DNA of 64,000 bases from Prescottella defluvii (GCF_000738775.1 NZ_JPOC01000022.1:108798-172797), one strand, 5' to 3'. Shown: positions 8,760 to 33,589, counted from the first letter of the stretch. Numbers and translations are program-made. The notes: generated by a model not told the origin, from the letters alone.

Positions 8760-8986
8760 TGGAAGCGTGGCCGAGGAACCTCGAAAGCTTCGGGAAGAGA
8801 ATCGAGAACTCAAGCGTGCCAACGATATTCTGAAGTCGGCATCGACTTTCTTCGCGGCGGAGCTTGACCGCCGCAATCGGTGATCGTCGACTACATCGAC
8901 GAACACAAGCAGGAGTACGGCGCCCCCGCCGATCTGCCGCGCGCTGACCGCACACGGCTGCAAGATCGCGCCGTCTTACCTACTGT
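8760..8986 (+). pseudogene. IS3-family insertion sequence remnant (orfA end and orfB start)
   Basis: Frame one gives the coiled-coil end of orfA: LRELRREN-like text (EPRKLREENRELKRANDILK, then SASTFFAAELDRRNR) and a TGA at 8881. A GTG at 8880 overlaps that stop and opens orfB: IVDYIDEHKQEYG, then after a frameshift PICRALTAHGCKIAPS and a stop. This is the usual overlapping orfA/orfB junction of IS3 elements. The orfA N terminus and nearly all of orfB, with the DDE catalytic domain, are missing, so the element is dead. No terminal inverted repeats were found. Confidence 0.85.
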
Positions 8987-9043
8987 GACACCTGCGCCCG
9001 CCGGCGGCAGTCCTCGAACGGCAGGTCCGCGGCGAGGAACTCA

Positions 9044-9386
9044 CCTGCACCCTATCGAGAGGCTCCAGGTGTTCACGACCAGTCTGAACTCGCGGCAGTA
9101 CGAGAAACTCCGAGGCATCACCTGGGCCATGTGCGGCGTCGCCGTGTTCTCCGGCATTGCGCTGCTCACCAGCGCGCTGCTCGGCTACGCCAGAGGTGTC
9201 GACGGAGCTGTCACGATGTTCGTACTGTCTGTCGGCGGCGTGAGCTCCGGTGTCCTGGAGACTTTGTCACGGAGACGACGCGGAACCGGCGCACCGATCG
9301 TCTTCCTGATCGTGAACTTCGCACTCACGGCAGTGGGCGTCTGGCTGTTGACCGGTCTCCTCCCCCGCTGAACCCTGATCCACCCC
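9044..9386. repeat. Direct repeat copy B (343 bp), with 2083-2425
   Basis: Near-identical to 2083-2425 with the same orientation and length. It begins about 60 bases after the IS3 remnant. A second match, 10229-10389 with 2483-2643, follows 842 bases later here but only 57 bases later in copy A, so copy A looks like a version with an internal deletion. Confidence 0.95.
9069..9371 (+). CDS. Small three-helix membrane protein, copy B
   Basis: 100 residues from a GTG at 9069; a longer reading from 8880 would begin inside the IS3 remnant and is rejected. The topology matches copy A: three hydrophobic segments and a SRRRRG loop. The family is not recognised. The Leu/Ile, Val/Ala, Thr/Ala and His/Arg changes between the copies are mild, as expected if the protein is still under selection or the copy is young. 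Neighbours are an IS3 scrap upstream and a convergent OsmC gene downstream, which give no functional hint. Confidence 0.6.
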   Translation: MFTTSLNSRQYEKLRGITWAMCGVAVFSGIALLTSALLGYARGVDGAVTMFVLSVGGVSSGVLETLSRRRRGTGAPIVFLIVNFALTAVGVWLLTGLLPR

Positions 9387-9469
9387 AGGGCCGCTCGGGC
9401 ATGTCTGACAGCACGCGGGTACAGGCAACACTGGCCGTTCCGCCGGTTGTCAGAGGGACGGTGTCTGCG

Positions 9470-9964
9470 TCAGCACTCGACCCGGGTGGTGGGCCGGTGC
9501 CGGACCGCGAAGTTCACCGACCGGGCGATGAAGCACATCTCGTTCGCCTTTTGATGCAGCGACTCGATCTGGGCCAGCAGGTCCGCGCCCAGGACGTCTC
9601 GGGAATTCCGGTCGCGCACCGTGACGTCGGGGTTGAGCGTGACTTCGGTGAACTGCCCTGCACCGCTGGGTTCCTCGGCCATCGTCCCTACGGGACGGTC
9701 GGTGTACCCGATGACCACGATTCCGGCGGACGCGGCCAGACTGAGGAACCAGAGCATGTGACACTGAGCCAGCGATGCGACCAGCAGTTCCTCAGGGTTC
9801 CACCGCGCGGGGTCACCTCGGAAGGCGGGGTCGGAGCTGCCAGGTAGGTCGGGCTTCGCTGGGGCCGACACCCGATGCTCGCGGTCATAGGCGCGGTGAT
9901 CGGCTGTGCCGACGCCCCGATTTCCAGTCCAGGCGACGGTGAGGGTGTAGTGGTGTTCGCGCAC
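9470..9964 (-). CDS. OsmC-family peroxiredoxin-like protein
   Basis: 164 residues from the ATG at 9964. The family pattern is complete: FRGDPARWNPEELLVASLAQ followed by CHMLWFL with the first reactive cysteine, and NEMCFIARSVNF with the second. OsmC/Ohr proteins reduce organic hydroperoxides through a Cys-Cys pair; the spacing and the RWNPEEL motif place it with the OsmC-like general clade rather than classical Ohr. Cytosolic. It lies downstream of the AidB-like gene on the same strand but 266 bases away, so co-transcription is uncertain. The gap 9965-10230 holds no gene that I can see. Confidence 0.9.
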   Translation of the reverse strand: MREHHYTLTVAWTGNRGVGTADHRAYDREHRVSAPAKPDLPGSSDPAFRGDPARWNPEELLVASLAQCHMLWFLSLAASAGIVVIGYTDRPVGTMAEEPSGAGQFTEVTLNPDVTVRDRNSRDVLGADLLAQIESLHQKANEMCFIARSVNFAVRHRPTTRVEC

Positions 9965-10228
9965 GCGCCGATCCTCTCAGACCAATGCGAGCTACCGGCC
10001 ACCGTCCGGGAAGTACTGGTCTGATCGCGGCTTTCAGCCATTACCTGGACCCGTACGTGTCGCTCCCCCACCACAGTCGATTCATGGGGCGAACAGTAGA
10101 CGGTGGGCGGCCGCGAACCCGCCCCGAACGGGTCCGCGGCGACAAGGTGTCCTGCGCTCGCGATCGTCTACCGCGCCGCGGCCGCCCTGAACGCGGTCGT
10201 CGCATGGAGCCGCAGATTGTCCGACATG

Positions 10229-10389
10229 CGCTAAGCGCGCGCGGCGATCGCCGCGACGTCCAAACCGTCTGGCAGTGTGCCGTATTCGAAGGCTCGGTCC
10301 TCGCCGAGGCGGGCAGCGACGAAGCCCTCGGCGACGGCGGTGGGCGCCTCGCGCAGCAGCAGCGACGCCTGCAGCGCCAGCGCCATCGA
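10229..10389. repeat. 161-bp direct repeat with 2483-2643
   Basis: This covers the stop and last 53 codons of the AidB-like gene. The copy at 2483-2643 begins and ends at sharp boundaries (CGCTAAGCGCGCGCGG at one end, CCATCGA at the other). Confidence 0.93.
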
Positions 10390-11859
10390 CTCGACGGCGC
10401 GGCGGACCCGCCCCTGTGCGGCGTCGGGCTCGGCCGCGAGTTCGGCGAGTTGGCGGCGCATCTTGGCGAGATGCGCGTCGAAGGTCTTCGACGTGCCGGC
10501 GGCCAGCGCGACCTCGTTGTCGAATGCGGTCACGGACTCCGGCTCGCGGGCCATGGCGCGCAGCACGTCCAGGGCGATGACGTTGCCGGAGCCCTCCCAG
10601 ACGGCCATCACCGGCTGCTCGCGGTAGCGGCGCGCGAGCGGGAACAGCTCGGTGTAGCCGTTGCCACCGAGGCACTCGAGCGATTCGTAGGCGTGGTTCG
10701 GGCCGCGCTTGCACACCCAGTACTTCGACACGGCGGCCGCGAGGCGGCGGAAAGAGGCCTCCTCGCCGGACTCGTCGTCGTGCGCGGCGGCGAGACGCAT
10801 GGCCGTCCACGTCGCGGCCTCGGACTCGAGCTGCAGATCCGCGATGACCGCGGTCATCGCGGGCTGATCGATCAGCGTCTTGCCGAACGCGGCCCGGTGC
10901 CGGGCGTGCCAGGCCGCTTCGGCGACGGACTGCCGCATGCCGGCCGCCGAGCCGTAGACGCAATCCAGTCGGGTGCGGTTGACCATCTCGATGATGGTGG
11001 GCACACCGCGGCCGAGTTCGCCGACGAGCCAGCCGATGGTGCCGTCGAGTTCGATCTCCGACGACGCGTTGGACTTGTTGCCGAGCTTGTCCTTGAGGCG
11101 CTGGATACGGAAGACGTTGCGCTCGCCGTCGGGCAGCACACGCGGCACCAGGAAGCAGGTCAGCCCGGCGCTGGTCTGAGCGAGCACCAGGAACGCGTCG
11201 GACTGCGGCGCGGAGCAGAACCACTTGTGTCCGGTCAGCGCCCAGGTGCCGTCGGCGAGGGCCTCCGCGCGGGTGGTGTTCGCGCGGACGTCGGAGCCGC
11301 CCTGCTTCTCCGTCATCGCCATGCCGAAGATCGCGCTGGACTTGCCGGCGACCAGTCGCGGATCGTACTCGCGGGAGTAGACGCGCGGCAGCCAGACGTC
11401 GGCGAGTTCCGGGGTGAGTGCGAGCGACGGCACCGCGGCGTGGGTCATCGAGACCGGGCAGGTGTGTCCCGGTTCGATCTGCGCGAACTGCATGAAGATG
11501 CCCGCCCGCACGACGTTGGCACCGGGCCGCGGATCCGCCCAGGCCCGGGTGTGGGCGCCGTGCTTGACGGACTCGGCGTAGATGCGGTGGTACGCGGGAT
11601 GGAAGTCGACGGCGTCGATGCGGTTGCCCCAGCGGTCGTGGGTGCGCAGTTCCGGGGTGAACGTGTTCACCAGGTCCGCGTCCTGCTGGTAGGACTCGCT
11701 GCCGACGAGCGCGCCGACCTCCGCGAGTTCCGCAGCGCCCCAGTCACCGCCGTAGCGCCCGACGGCCTCGACGAGCGCCGGGTTCGAGGTGTACTCGTTC
11801 ACGTCGACGCGCGGTGCCGACTGGTTGAACACCTCATGGGTGACATGGGTCTTGGTCAT
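10231..11859 (-). CDS. AidB-like acyl-CoA dehydrogenase
   Basis: 542 residues, matching the length of E. coli AidB (541). Motifs I recognise from AidB: HEVFNQSAPR at the N terminus, MTEKQGGSDVRANTT, GHKWFCSAPQSDAFLVLAQT, RLKDKLGNKSNASSEIE, CLGGNGY and EQPVMAVWEGSGNVIALDVL. The family binds FAD; AidB itself binds DNA and has weak isovaleryl-CoA dehydrogenase activity, while actinobacterial members are usually annotated as acyl-CoA dehydrogenases. It is divergent from an acyl-CoA ligase gene across a 118-base gap containing a perfect palindrome, which suggests shared control and a joint role in activating and oxidising an acyl substrate. The last 161 bases are duplicated at 2483-2643. Confidence 0.93.
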   Translation of the reverse strand: MTKTHVTHEVFNQSAPRVDVNEYTSNPALVEAVGRYGGDWGAAELAEVGALVGSESYQQDADLVNTFTPELRTHDRWGNRIDAVDFHPAYHRIYAESVKHGAHTRAWADPRPGANVVRAGIFMQFAQIEPGHTCPVSMTHAAVPSLALTPELADVWLPRVYSREYDPRLVAGKSSAIFGMAMTEKQGGSDVRANTTRAEALADGTWALTGHKWFCSAPQSDAFLVLAQTSAGLTCFLVPRVLPDGERNVFRIQRLKDKLGNKSNASSEIELDGTIGWLVGELGRGVPTIIEMVNRTRLDCVYGSAAGMRQSVAEAAWHARHRAAFGKTLIDQPAMTAVIADLQLESEAATWTAMRLAAAHDDESGEEASFRRLAAAVSKYWVCKRGPNHAYESLECLGGNGYTELFPLARRYREQPVMAVWEGSGNVIALDVLRAMAREPESVTAFDNEVALAAGTSKTFDAHLAKMRRQLAELAAEPDAAQGRVRRAVESMALALQASLLLREAPTAVAEGFVAARLGEDRAFEYGTLPDGLDVAAIAARA

Positions 11860-11911
11860 GGCAGCTGCACTCCGATCGCTGGTCGACGAAATCGAAGGTT
11901 CCCCTTCACAG

Positions 11912-11939
11912 CAAGCATTGAATCATGGTTCAATGCTTG
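11912..11939. promoter_or_regulatory. Palindromic operator between AidB-like and acyl-CoA ligase genes
   Basis: Arm CAAGCATTGAA (11912-11922) pairs perfectly with 11929-11939 around the spacer TCATGG. It lies between the divergent starts at 11859 and 11978. This is the size and symmetry of a TetR- or GntR-type fatty-acid regulator site, but no regulator gene adjoins it, so the protein that binds is unknown. Confidence 0.75.
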
Positions 11940-11977
11940 TCGGCAATGCCCGCCGCGACGACAATTCGGGAGCATCC

Positions 11978-13474
11978 TTGAACCTGAACACCCTCCTCGA
12001 GTCCTCCGCCCGGAAGTTCCCCACGAAGGACGCGCTGATCCATGTCGACCGGCGCGTGAGCTATGCCGAACTGCTCTCGGCGAGTCGCCGCGCGGCCACC
12101 GTCTTCGCCGAGGCGGGGGTCCGCCGAGGTGACCGGGTCGCGGTGATGACCACCAACACCCCCGAGTTCGTCATCGCCGCGTTCGGCATCTGGCGGGCCG
12201 GCGGCGTCCTGGTGCCGGTCAACCACAAACTGCAGGTCCCCGAGGTGCGCTACACGATCGAGCACAGCGGCGCCCGGGTCGGCGTGGTGGGCTCCGCCTT
12301 CGCCGAGATCGTCACGGCCGCCGCACCGGAGACCACCTGGCTCACCACCGACGCCTTCCGTCGGGCCGTCGATCAGGCGCCGGAATCCGACGGCGTCGCC
12401 GTCACCGAGGACGACCTCGCGCAGGTGCTCTACACCTCCGGCACCACCAGCGCCCCCAAGGGTTGCGAGCACACGCACCGCAGCATCGCGTCCGTGCCGC
12501 CGCTGATCGCCTCCACCATCCCGCTGACGCGGGACGACCGGATGCTGATCGCGATGCCGATCTGGCACGCGTCGCCCCTCAACAACTGGATGCTCACCAC
12601 GCTCTTCCTCGGCGGCACCGTCGTGCTCCTCGAGGAGTACGACCCCATCGCGTTCCTGGAAACGGTGCAGGAGCACAAGGTCACCGCGTTCTTCGGCGCA
12701 CCCGTCGCCTACCTGGCACCACTGCAGGTCTGCAAGGCCAAGGGCCTGGACTTCACGTCCTACGACCTGTCGAGTGTCGACAAGTGGATCTACGGTGGCG
12801 CGCCCCTGGGCGAGGAGACCGCCCGGATGCTGGTCGAGGCCTACCGCACCGATCGGTTCTACCAGGTGTACGGCATGAGCGAGATGGGCCCGGTGGGCAC
12901 CGCGCTGTATCCGGACGAGCAGCTCACCCGTGCCGGCTCGATCGGCCGCGGCGGCATGCCCGGCGTCGACCTGCGCGTCGTGACACCGAACGGGTCCGAC
13001 GCGAAAGCCGGTGATACCGGCGAGATCTGGATGCGCGCCGACACCCGCATGCGCGGCTACCTGGGCAACCCGGCCGCGACGGCGGACGCATTCACCGACG
13101 GCTGGTACCGGACCGGCGACGTCGCCCGCATCGACGAGGACGGATTCCTGTTCATCGTCGACCGTCTCAAGGACGTCATCATCGTCGGCGGCGAGAACGT
13201 CTACTCGCAGGAGGTCGAGGAGTCGCTGCGCGCGCACCCCCGGATCGCGGACGTCGCCGTGATCGGGCGACCGGACCCGCAGTGGGGCGAGATCGTCGTG
13301 GCCGTGGTCGTCACCTCCGACGGCGCCGACCTGAGTATCGAGGAGATCCGGGAGTACCTCGCGGACAAGCTCGCCCGCTACAAGCTGCCCCGCGAGGCGA
13401 TCACCGTCGACACACTGCCGCGCAACCCGTCGGGCAAGCTCACCAAGCACACGATCCGCGACACGGTGCTCTGA
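11978..13474 (+). CDS. Acyl-CoA synthetase (AMP-dependent ligase, FadD type)
   Basis: 498 residues from a TTG at 11978 with GGGAG six bases upstream; the frame is open further upstream but would cross the palindrome and enter the divergent gene. The adenylate-forming motifs are complete: YTSGTTSAPKG (the usual Gly before x-PKG is Ser), YGMSEMGPVG, WYRTGDVARIDEDGF, VDRLKDVIIVGGENVYSQE and the C-terminal NPSGKLTK lysine. Reaction: carboxylate + ATP + CoA to acyl-CoA + AMP + PPi. The divergent AidB-like dehydrogenase is the obvious partner. Chain length and substrate cannot be told from the sequence. Confidence 0.92.
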   Translation: MNLNTLLESSARKFPTKDALIHVDRRVSYAELLSASRRAATVFAEAGVRRGDRVAVMTTNTPEFVIAAFGIWRAGGVLVPVNHKLQVPEVRYTIEHSGARVGVVGSAFAEIVTAAAPETTWLTTDAFRRAVDQAPESDGVAVTEDDLAQVLYTSGTTSAPKGCEHTHRSIASVPPLIASTIPLTRDDRMLIAMPIWHASPLNNWMLTTLFLGGTVVLLEEYDPIAFLETVQEHKVTAFFGAPVAYLAPLQVCKAKGLDFTSYDLSSVDKWIYGGAPLGEETARMLVEAYRTDRFYQVYGMSEMGPVGTALYPDEQLTRAGSIGRGGMPGVDLRVVTPNGSDAKAGDTGEIWMRADTRMRGYLGNPAATADAFTDGWYRTGDVARIDEDGFLFIVDRLKDVIIVGGENVYSQEVEESLRAHPRIADVAVIGRPDPQWGEIVVAVVVTSDGADLSIEEIREYLADKLARYKLPREAITVDTLPRNPSGKLTKHTIRDTVL

Positions 13475-13484
13475 TCGGAAGCTG

Positions 13485-13518
13485 TCGCCCCGCACCGTAG
13501 AACGTCGGTGCGGGGCGA
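13485..13518. terminator. Bidirectional terminator hairpin
   Basis: Arm TCGCCCCGCACCG (13485-13497) pairs perfectly with 13506-13518; the loop is eight bases. It sits between the convergent ligase gene (stop 13474) and DUF1801 gene (stop 13524) and can serve both. Confidence 0.85.
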
Positions 13519-13523
13519 GGCGG

Positions 13524-13928
13524 TCACCGTCCTGCGTTCAGTTCGACGGCGGAGCGGACGAGCGCCGCAAAGGCCTTCTCGTCGATCTCGTCGCCTTCGT
13601 GGAAATCGATGGCGCGTCTGGTGCTTCCTTCGAGGCTGGAGTTGAACAGCCCCGCGGGGTCGTCCAGCGACGCACCCTTGGCGAAGGTCACCTTCACGGC
13701 GTTCTTGTACGTCTCACCGGTGCAGATCATTCCGTCGTGCGACCACACCGGGACTCCGCGCCACTTCCACTCCTCGACCGCGTCGGGGTCGGCCTGCACG
13801 ATGAGGGCTCGGATCCGGGCGAGCATCTCGCCGCGCCAGTCGCCGAGTTCCTCGATCCTCGCGTCGATCAGTCGAGAAGGGGCATCCTGTCCCGCTCCGT
13901 CGTCAGAGCTGTGCGTCGTCTGCTTCAC
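13524..13928 (-). CDS. DUF1801 domain protein
   Basis: 134 residues from a GTG at 13928, chosen because GAGGACGG lies at ribosome-site distance; the frame is open to 13979 without a good site. The DUF1801 pattern is present: RIRALIVQADPDAVEEWKW, then PVWSHDGMICTGETYKNAVK, VTFAKGASL and RAIDFHEGDEIDEKAF. The fold is YdhG-like and cytosolic; no reaction is established for the family. It converges on the ligase gene. Spacing of 106 bases to the next minus-strand gene leaves it probably monocistronic. Confidence 0.88.
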   Translation of the reverse strand: MKQTTHSSDDGAGQDAPSRLIDARIEELGDWRGEMLARIRALIVQADPDAVEEWKWRGVPVWSHDGMICTGETYKNAVKVTFAKGASLDDPAGLFNSSLEGSTRRAIDFHEGDEIDEKAFAALVRSAVELNAGR

Positions 13929-14033
13929 AGGTTGCGGCCGTCCTCTCACGATCCACGAATGGTGTCGCCCACGTGCCACCCGAGTATCCCCGTCGGAGGG
14001 CGCGGCCGCATCGCGAATCGCCCCGATCCAGGA

Positions 14034-15464
14034 CTACCCCCAGAAGTCGGTCTTCGTGTACTCGGTGAGCGGCGAGAACTCCAGGCCGCGCAGCTCCGCC
14101 GCCTCGCAGGCGCGTTTGAACTCGTCGGTGCAGACGAGTTTGTAGTCGACGTCGGTGCAGATGAAGGCGGCGGCAGTGGGAACTCGCTCCTCCGCGATCT
14201 CGAACCTGGCGACAGATTCGAACATCGGCGCGTCGGGGAAGTTCCGATGACGGGACGGCTCACCGCTGACGAGATCGAGTTCGAGTTCGACGTCGGATGC
14301 CGCCACGTCGATCACCGACGCCCACTCACCCCAGCGCAGGTAGCTGTACCGCTTCGCCGTCGGCACCCCGCCGGACTGCAGTACTCGCACCGGCACCGTC
14401 ACGAGCCGGAGTCCGAAGCCACGGCAGATCCGCAGGAACTGCTCTGATGCGAGCCAGTTGACGCCCCAGTAGTCGACGTCGAGCCGCCGATTCGTCGTGA
14501 CGAGTTCGTAGTCCGACTCGACCGGCGCCTCGGCGGGCTCGGGATCGAACGCGTTCCAGTTCCACGGCCGGTTGAGCTTTCCCTTGAGAACCGGTGGGCA
14601 ACCCGGCTCCCCGGCAACGTACTCGACGATCCACAGCCTCATGGCCTCATTCTGCACCGTTGCCTGCGGTGTGCTGCCGTCCTCCTGGAGCCACACCCCG
14701 ATCTCCGCCAGGCGCGCCCGCAGACGGTCGAGATGCCCACCCGGCCAGTACAACTGCCCGCAGTCCCGGCAGCGACTGAATCTCTTCTGCTCCCGCAGGA
14801 CGCCGCTGGGTACGCGCCCGCGTGCCAGCGCGGGTGTCGCCGGTCCGATCAGCCCGTTGCAGCGGGCGCACCGCGTGAGCGGCGCGATGCGCTCCTGCAG
14901 GTGGAACCGGTCGAGCACCTCGCGCAGTTGGCGCCGGGAATCGGTCTCGTGCAGGAAGCCGCCGTGGACGAGTGCCGCCCGCCGGAGCAGGCCGACGTCC
15001 CGGGTCAGCAGGATCCGATCCTCCCGGCGCGACAGCGCGAGCAGTTCGTCGTCGCCGCTGTCGTTGCGGTACCGAGTGTCGAATCCGAGCAGCCTCAGGT
15101 AGCGCGCGAGATGGCCGAGGTGCACGTCGAGGACGAATCGCGGCTGCGGCAACGGCGGGCGCAGCGGCGGGGCCCCCGGCAGTTCGAGCGTCTGGAACGC
15201 CGGATACACCGCGACGCGTTCCCCGCCGGCGAGTCGATGGTCGAAGGCCACGGGGTCGCCGTCGACGAGGATCAGATCGACCTCGGTGTGTGGGACACCG
15301 AGTGATTCGATCCGATCCTTGACCGACGGCGTCCCGTCGAAGGCATGCTCGAAGCTCCGCCGGCGTTGTGCGGGCCGCAGAAACTCGTCCAGCTCCCCGT
15401 AGAAGCGGAACTCGCACCTATGTCGATCCCTCACCGGTACCGCACCGAGCGGGGCGTCGCCCAC
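14034..15464 (-). CDS. Mut7-C RNase-like protein fused to an Imm11-like domain
   Basis: 476 residues in one open frame. Residues about 15-95 look like the ubiquitin-like Mut7-C N domain (FRFYGELDEFL, then VDLILVDGDPVAFDHRLAGG, RVAVYPAF). Residues about 105-250 are the Mut7-C PIN-like nuclease region: FVLDVHLGHLARYLRLLGFD, LLALSRREDRILLTRDVGLL and zinc-ribbon cysteines CARCNGLI and CRDCGQLYW. The usual protein ends near 250. Here the frame continues from about 275 (MRLWIVEYV) into some 200 residues that resemble Imm11/DUF1629 immunity proteins (FICTDxx, DEFKRACEAAELRGLEFSPL). The fusion may be real or two genes joined by a lost stop; both halves look intact. I infer RNA cleavage for the first half only. 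Confidence 0.8.
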   Translation of the reverse strand: MGDAPLGAVPVRDRHRCEFRFYGELDEFLRPAQRRRSFEHAFDGTPSVKDRIESLGVPHTEVDLILVDGDPVAFDHRLAGGERVAVYPAFQTLELPGAPPLRPPLPQPRFVLDVHLGHLARYLRLLGFDTRYRNDSGDDELLALSRREDRILLTRDVGLLRRAALVHGGFLHETDSRRQLREVLDRFHLQERIAPLTRCARCNGLIGPATPALARGRVPSGVLREQKRFSRCRDCGQLYWPGGHLDRLRARLAEIGVWLQEDGSTPQATVQNEAMRLWIVEYVAGEPGCPPVLKGKLNRPWNWNAFDPEPAEAPVESDYELVTTNRRLDVDYWGVNWLASEQFLRICRGFGLRLVTVPVRVLQSGGVPTAKRYSYLRWGEWASVIDVAASDVELELDLVSGEPSRHRNFPDAPMFESVARFEIAEERVPTAAAFICTDVDYKLVCTDEFKRACEAAELRGLEFSPLTEYTKTDFWG

Positions 15465-15491
15465 CCGCCTACCTTCGCCGTCTCCGCCCCT

Positions 15492-15875
15492 CTACCCGCC
15501 GGAACCGTACGGGCGGGTGAGGATCTCGAGGTTGTGTCCGGCCGGGTCCCGGAAGTAGACGCCGCGACCACCGTCGTTCCGATTGAAGGTGCCCGGCCGG
15601 GTCCGGTGCGGATCGGCCCAGTGCTCCATCCCCTGGTCGAGGATCCGTCCGTAGATGCGGTCGAAGTCGTCCTCGCTGACGAGGAACGCGTAGTGCTGCG
15701 GCAGGACGTCGATCGGCGGATCCGCGAAGTCGAGAGTGACGCCGTGCTCCAGCACGACCGCCAGGAACGGACCGGCCGGAACCGGGTCCGGCAGGCCGAA
15801 GAGCGAGGTGAGGAAGTGCGCGGACACGTACTTGTCGTGCGCGAAGACGATGGTGTGATTGAACGAGACGGCCAT
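15492..15875 (-). CDS. VOC-family (glyoxalase/dioxygenase superfamily) protein
   Basis: 127 residues, one VOC unit. It starts MAVSFNHTIVFAHDK with a possible metal histidine at 7, has HYAFLVSEDDFDRIYGRI in the middle, and ends GGRGVYFRDPAGHNLEILTR with the usual glutamate near the C terminus. The family covers glyoxalases, dioxygenases and antibiotic-binding proteins; the member cannot be named. It lies between the NRPS gene and the Mut7-C gene on the same strand, 27 bases before the latter and 102 bases after the NRPS stop, so a resistance role tied to the NRPS product is possible but speculative. Confidence 0.88.
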   Translation of the reverse strand: MAVSFNHTIVFAHDKYVSAHFLTSLFGLPDPVPAGPFLAVVLEHGVTLDFADPPIDVLPQHYAFLVSEDDFDRIYGRILDQGMEHWADPHRTRPGTFNRNDGGRGVYFRDPAGHNLEILTRPYGSGG

Positions 15876-15977
15876 GGAAGACCCCTTGTGCTACGACGCC
15901 TCCATGCCTGACGCAGTCCGTCATCGGCACGCGACGCTGCGCACCATCCAAGCACCGATCGCGGTTGTCCCGCAAGA

Positions 15978-32459
<16,482 letters not shown>

Positions 32460-32818
32460 CAGCAGGATTGCGGCTTCATACGGACCGAGAGGTCCGATTG
32501 TCGGGCTGTGGACCCGACACCGTCACCTCAGCCGGTGCCGGGTGACCCGATCGTCCGCGGCCGAACGCCGAGTGCGCTCGTCGACGCGGGGTTTGCGTCG
32601 ATGTTCGTCATTGCACCAACGATACGTCGGTGCGCCGCGACGGAGCGAGTGACGATTTCGTGTCGATCCTGCTCAGCTCACCACTGCGCCCCGGCCACCA
32701 CCAGGAATACCACCCCAGCCACCACACCCAGCACCCCGCTGAGCACGCCGAACACCGCCTCGAGCGACCCGAGCGCGAGCGCGGTGCCGGTGCCGGTGAG
32801 CGGGGAACCGGGTGCCGT
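32460..32818. other. NRPS upstream region, possible tiny membrane peptide
   Basis: 359 bases between the NRPS start and the stop of the metallo-hydrolase gene, both on the minus strand. The NRPS promoter should lie here; I found no convincing boxes or operator. One feature stands out: minus strand 32678-32755 encodes 25 residues from a GTG (FGVLSGVLGVVAGVVFLVVA and on), a good single membrane helix, but it lacks a ribosome site, so I leave it as a possibility only. Confidence 0.3.
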
Positions 32819-33589
32819 TCAGTTGGCGCATTCACGCACCTGATCGACGGCCGCCGCGATCGGCAGCGACACCACGGGGCCGTGGCCCGGCAGGATGGTG
32901 TCGGCGTCCAGGCCCGCGAGGTGGTCCAGGGCCCCGAGTGTGTCCCCGTGGCCGTGGTCGAAGACCGGCGGGAGCAATTGCGGGCCCAGGATTCTCGACA
33001 GCGGATGCGCGGTGACCAGCGCATCGCCGGTGACGATTACGCCGTGCTGAGGTAGAAGGAAGGCGGTGTGCCCGGAGGTGTGGCCGTGGGTGGCCACCGG
33101 CAGGGGGCCGCCCGGAAGATCCAGATGATGACCGGATGTGACGGCCTGCGCGTTCACCGACACCGACCTGGTGGCGCCGGCGCGGGCGATGCGCAACAGC
33201 CACGGCACCACACCGTGCTTGTGCAGCATCGGGATGAAGTCCTTGCCCGTGGCCTGCTCAAGGTATTCCCGGCGCGCGTGCGCCACCTCCGTTGGGTCGG
33301 TGAAGACCGGGATCCCGTAGCGCTGGTGGAACGCGACGATCGCGCCCATGTGATCGACATGCGCGTGCGTGAGCAGCATGCCCTGGACATCTTCCGGTCG
33401 CCGGCCGAGCGAGCGGATCGCCCCTTCGACCGCGGAGACGTCCCCGGGGTAGCCGCCGTCGATCAGGGTGAGCGCGTCACCATCTCGCAGGAGCACGAAG
33501 TTCACATGCGTTCCGCTACCGCGGAACACGCCGGGCGCTACTTCCTCAACCATCGTCACGGGAATCCATTGTGGCTCAGTGGCTCGCAT
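32819..33589 (-). CDS. Metallo-beta-lactamase-fold hydrolase
   Basis: 256 residues from the ATG at 33589 (an ATG at codon 13 is the alternative). The zinc signature THAHVDH is at 74-80, preceded by LTLIDGGYPGD at 41-50 and followed by the third-ligand histidine in THGHTSGHTAFLLP, the Asp in VIVTGDALV and the last His in LPGHGPVV. Domain and length fit glyoxalase II-like and lactonase-like hydrolases, acting in the cytosol on thioesters, lactones or similar bonds. It sits upstream of the NRPS gene on the same strand but 359 bases away, and 45 bases after a TetR gene on the same strand, with which it may be co-transcribed. Confidence 0.92.
   Translation of the reverse strand: MRATEPQWIPVTMVEEVAPGVFRGSGTHVNFVLLRDGDALTLIDGGYPGDVSAVEGAIRSLGRRPEDVQGMLLTHAHVDHMGAIVAFHQRYGIPVFTDPTEVAHARREYLEQATGKDFIPMLHKHGVVPWLLRIARAGATRSVSVNAQAVTSGHHLDLPGGPLPVATHGHTSGHTAFLLPQHGVIVTGDALVTAHPLSRILGPQLLPPVFDHGHGDTLGALDHLAGLDADTILPGHGPVVSLPIAAAVDQVRECAN

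Noticed and set aside
6876..8963. Minus-strand open frame of 695 codons opposite the binding-lipoprotein gene
   Set aside because: Shadow of the lipoprotein gene; crosses its terminator and an IS3 remnant.
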